This document shows positions 5,595 through 8,143 of a stretch of DNA of 8,143 bases, one piece after another; the first letter of the stretch is position 1, and every line of letters begins with the position of its first letter. The notes under the pieces are model-generated. The model did not search any database and was not told the origin of the DNA. It saw only the letters and a list, made by a program, of their open reading frames with translations. The DNA comes from Flavobacterium sp. (GTDB lineage: Bacteria > Bacteroidota > Bacteroidia > Flavobacteriales > Flavobacteriaceae). The position numbers and the translations under genes were made by a program. The stretch spans positions 1 to 8,143 of the forward strand of contig DMHA01000042.1 in the NCBI GenBank assembly GCA_003449615.1, given 5' to 3'.

Positions 5595-7385
5595 ATGAGC
5601 GACAAAACACGCGGTGGTCAATTCATCGTAAAAGAGACAAAATGCGAAGACATCTTCACTCCCGAAGACTTCAATGAAGAACAATTAATGATGCGTGATT
5701 CTGTAAAGGAATTTTCTGATAAAGAAATTTGGCCGAACAAAGACCGTTTCGAAAAGAAAGACTACGCTCTTACCGAAGAAACGATGCGAAAAGCCGGTGA
5801 CTTAGGCTTCTTAAGTGTAGCCGTTCCAGAAGCTTATGGCGGAATGGGAATGGGATTTGTCAATACCGTTTTGGTTTGTGATTATATTTCGGGAGCAACT
5901 GGTTCGTTTTCAACGGCTTTTGGAGCGCATACCGGAATTGGAACAATGCCCATTACACTTTATGGAACCGAAGAACAAAAACAAAAATATGTTCCAAAAC
6001 TTGCTTCTGGCGAATGGTTTGGCGCATACTGCCTGACAGAACCAGGAGCTGGATCGGATGCCAATTCTGGAAAAACAAAAGCTGTACTATCCGAAGATGG
6101 AAAATACTATTCCATCACTGGTGGAAAAATGTGGATTTCTAACGCAGGGTTTTGCTCGTTATTTATTGTTTTTGCCCGCATTGGCGATGATAAAAACATT
6201 ACCGGTTTCATTGTAGAAAACGACCCAAATAACGGAATTACAATGGGCGAAGAAGAACATAAATTAGGAATTAGAGCTTCTTCTACGCGTCAGGTTTTCT
6301 TTGCTGATACCAAAGTTCCTGTCGAAAATATGCTTTCCGAAAGAGGAAATGGTTTCAAAATTGCGATGAATGCCTTGAATGTGGGACGAATTAAATTGGC
6401 GGCAGCCTGTTTAGACGCACAACGCAGAGTGACTTCTGGAGCTGTGAAATATGCCAACGAAAGAGTGCAATTCAATACTCCAATTTCACAATTTGGAGCT
6501 ATTCGATATAAATTGGCAGAAATGGCGACTTCTTGCTATGCTGGTGAAAGTGCCACTTACAGAGCTGCCAAAGACATTGAAGATAGAATTTCTGCAAGAG
6601 AAGCAGAAGGAACTGTGCACCAAGAAGCAGAATTGAAAGGCGTTGAAGAATTTGCCATTGAATGTTCGATTCTAAAAGTGGCAGTTTCTGAAGATGTTCA
6701 AAATTGTGCCGACGAAGGAATTCAGATTTTTGGTGGAATGGGATTTTCCGAAGATACTCCGATGGAAAGTGCTTGGCGTGATGCTAGAATTGCTAGAATT
6801 TATGAAGGTACGAACGAAATCAACAGAATGCTTTCGGTAGGAATGTTAATCAAAAAAGCATTCAAAGGCCACGTAGATTTGTTAGGACCAGCCACAAAAG
6901 TTCAGGAAGAATTAATGGGAATTCCATCATTTGACACGCCTGATTATTCTGAATTATTTGCCGAAGAAAAAGAAATGCTGGTTAAATTGAAAAAAGCATT
7001 CCTAATGGTTGCTGGTGGTGCGGTTCAGAAATATGGTCCTGATTTAGAAGGTCATCAACAATTATTGATTGCTGCTGCCGATATTTTAATCGAAATCTAT
7101 ATGGCGGAATCTACCATATTGAGAACTGAAAAATTGGCCAAGGCAGCAGGTGAAGAAAAAGTAAAAGAGCAAATTGCGATGGCCAAATTGTATTTATATA
7201 AAGCAGTAGATGTTGTCACTCAAAAAGGGAAAGAAAGTGTCATCTCTTTTGCCGAAGGCGACGAACAACGTATGATGTTGATGGGATTGAGACGTTTTAC
7301 AAAATATACCAATATGCCAAATATCATTGGTTTAAGAGAAATGATTACCACAAAATTAGTAGCAGAAAATGAATATTGTTTCTAA
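5595..7385 (+). CDS. fadE: FAD-dependent acyl-CoA dehydrogenase, long C-terminal form (FadE/VLCAD-like)
   Basis: This 596-residue flavoenzyme performs the first beta-oxidation step, acyl-CoA to trans-2-enoyl-CoA, passing electrons to electron-transfer flavoprotein. The N-terminal helical domain (about 25-140) is followed by the beta-barrel with the FAD/substrate signature AYCLTEPGAGSDA (144-156) and WISNAG (180-185). The C-terminal helical domain ends its core with IFGGMGFSEDTPMESAWRDARIARIYEGTNEI. Glu404 in YEGTNE occupies the catalytic-base position of SCAD, MCAD and VLCAD. About 170 further residues follow, as in VLCAD/ACAD9 and Bacillus FadE (594 residues), where this region takes part in dimer or membrane contacts. 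ATG 5595 is the only reasonable start and is preceded by an A-rich leader. It is the last gene of the cluster. No ETF genes are visible, so they must lie elsewhere. Confidence 0.96.
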   Translation: MSDKTRGGQFIVKETKCEDIFTPEDFNEEQLMMRDSVKEFSDKEIWPNKDRFEKKDYALTEETMRKAGDLGFLSVAVPEAYGGMGMGFVNTVLVCDYISGATGSFSTAFGAHTGIGTMPITLYGTEEQKQKYVPKLASGEWFGAYCLTEPGAGSDANSGKTKAVLSEDGKYYSITGGKMWISNAGFCSLFIVFARIGDDKNITGFIVENDPNNGITMGEEEHKLGIRASSTRQVFFADTKVPVENMLSERGNGFKIAMNALNVGRIKLAAACLDAQRRVTSGAVKYANERVQFNTPISQFGAIRYKLAEMATSCYAGESATYRAAKDIEDRISAREAEGTVHQEAELKGVEEFAIECSILKVAVSEDVQNCADEGIQIFGGMGFSEDTPMESAWRDARIARIYEGTNEINRMLSVGMLIKKAFKGHVDLLGPATKVQEELMGIPSFDTPDYSELFAEEKEMLVKLKKAFLMVAGGAVQKYGPDLEGHQQLLIAAADILIEIYMAESTILRTEKLAKAAGEEKVKEQIAMAKLYLYKAVDVVTQKGKESVISFAEGDEQRMMLMGLRRFTKYTNMPNIIGLREMITTKLVAENEYCF

Positions 7386-7417
7386 TCAAGATAGTTTTAA
7401 CTAGTTTAATTTGTTGT

Positions 7418-7454
7418 AAAAGAGAGGATGATTTGAATATTATCCTCTCTTTTT
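7418..7454 (+). terminator. Strong intrinsic terminator of the fad cluster, possibly bidirectional
   Basis: A 15-bp stem (7418-7432 with 7439-7453, one G-T wobble) has the GC-containing core agagaggat/atcctctct and a 6-base loop. It ends in five T (7450-7454). It lies about 30 bases after the fadE stop. The opposite strand also has a short T-tract after the stem (complement of 7418-7420), so it may weakly serve the convergent cytochrome gene, which ends at 7485. Confidence 0.88.
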
Positions 7455-7484
7455 GTGTGAAATCGTGTCGTATAAAAGCACGAA

Positions 7485-8143
7485 TTAATCATCGTCTTCC
7501 TTACCCTCATTCTTTAGTTCTTTGTTCATATAATTTTTGACTTCACCTTCATTTCTTCTAATGTCGTCCTCATTCGCACTTTTATGACATTTCACACAAT
7601 CATTAAAATTAGAAATTCCTTCTTCAATATGTTCTCCTCTTATGTTATTTAAGGAATGTTCGTGACAGCCATAACAAGTATAAGTTTTGAAATTATTGTT
7701 GGTATGACAGGTTTTACAATCTGTATTATGGTCTTTATCTAGTACAAAAGCATTGTCATGATTGAATGTCGAAGGCTTCCATTGTTTTAAACTATGGCAG
7801 GAAATACAATTATTAGTTGTTGCATTGCTGTGGTAATTATCTTTTGGAGTTTGGTGGCAAGCCAAACAATTATTTTCAATTGAACCTTTTATTTTATCGT
7901 GATCAAACAAAGTGGTCGAAGTCCAACTTGTTGTTGAATGGCAACTTACGCAAGAATTGGTAACTTGACTATGCAGTTTATTTTGTGGTTGCGCATGGCA
8001 ACTAACACAATTGTTTCGATTAGTTTTATCCAATAAAATATGATTAAATTTCTTCAAAGACAATTTTGGATTCAGTCCTTTATGATCTGAATGGCAAGTA
8101 ATGCAATCCTGATTTTGGAGATTTTTGTGAAATAAAATTTTGC
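7485..8143 (-). CDS. Multiheme c-type cytochrome, N-terminus beyond the window (partial)
   Basis: The reading frame stays open to the right edge, so the gene is cut. The TTG at 8061-8063 could be taken as a start, but the frame continues upstream of it with another heme site (CITCH, 8091-8105, in NQDCITCHSDHKGLNP). Eight CxxCH motifs are visible: that one plus CVSCH, CVSCH, CLACH, CISCH, CKTCH, CYGCH and CVKCH at residues 19, 38, 66, 86, 116, 130 and 156 counted from the TTG. Many further histidines (for example in FDHDK and FNHDN) could give bis-His ligation, as in cytochrome c3/c7-type proteins. The tail of about 30 residues is highly charged and heme-free, ending EGKEDDD. Such proteins are exported by Sec and matured in the periplasm, so a signal peptide is expected outside the window. 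The electron-transfer role follows from the family; partner and substrate are unknown. Confidence 0.92.
   Translation of the reverse strand, partial: KILFHKNLQNQDCITCHSDHKGLNPKLSLKKFNHILLDKTNRNNCVSCHAQPQNKLHSQVTNSCVSCHSTTSWTSTTLFDHDKIKGSIENNCLACHQTPKDNYHSNATTNNCISCHSLKQWKPSTFNHDNAFVLDKDHNTDCKTCHTNNNFKTYTCYGCHEHSLNNIRGEHIEEGISNFNDCVKCHKSANEDDIRRNEGEVKNYMNKELKNEGKEDDD

Noticed and set aside
712..6475. Open frames of 60-130 codons overlapping MarR, fadN, fadA and fadE on either strand
   Set aside because: They lie wholly within well-supported genes in other frames, have no recognisable domains and show composition expected of shadow translations.
7463..7483. Hairpin TCGTGT/GCACGA as a terminator for the cytochrome gene
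   Set aside because: The stem is only 5-6 bp with a 9-base loop and no T-run follows on the minus strand; the nearby 7418-7454 hairpin is a better candidate.
8061..8063. TTG as the start codon of the minus-strand cytochrome
   Set aside because: The frame stays open upstream to the window edge and contains another CxxCH heme site (8091-8105). No signal peptide follows the TTG, although c-type cytochromes need export.

Overview
The window reads as chromosomal DNA of a Flavobacterium-like member of the Bacteroidota. The evidence is strongly AT-rich sequence, A-rich leaders instead of Shine-Dalgarno sites, a TAnnTTTG-type -7 box ahead of the MarR gene, and protein sequences typical of flavobacteria. 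This assignment comes from sequence character and was not confirmed by a search.

Layout: (1) 84-467 encodes a small four-helix membrane protein of unknown function, closed by a clear intrinsic terminator at 491-518. (2) 606-7385 is a co-directional fatty-acid beta-oxidation cluster. It holds a MarR regulator (606-1037), a bifunctional 3-hydroxyacyl-CoA dehydrogenase/enoyl-CoA hydratase (1121-3544), a thiolase (4011-5192) and an acyl-CoA dehydrogenase (5595-7385). The three enzymes have the order, lengths and domain layout of the Bacillus subtilis fadN-fadA-fadE operon. Together they supply a complete turn of the spiral: oxidation, hydration, second oxidation and thiolysis. The cluster ends at a strong hairpin (7418-7454). 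(3) Convergent to it, 7485-8143 on the minus strand is the C-terminal part of a multiheme c-type cytochrome with eight CxxCH sites visible, cut by the right edge.

Two extra genes interrupt the fad cluster. A four-helix-bundle protein of the 23S rRNA intervening-sequence family (3593-3952) lies between fadN and fadA. It is bracketed by a 19-base inverted repeat with one mismatch, extendable to about 30 bases with three. The left arm begins at the base after the fadN stop codon and the right arm ends 10 bases before the fadA start. It looks like a compact inserted module and is the most interesting structure here. A 123-residue membrane protein of unknown function (5199-5570) sits tightly between fadA and fadE.

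A second apparent insertion lies inside fadN: a GC-rich palindrome (about 2048-2080), read in frame as a Pro/Gly-rich linker segment that resembles dispersed repeats. The MarR leader has a -7 box and a 12-base palindrome where the -33 element would be expected, a plausible self-operator for the pathway.
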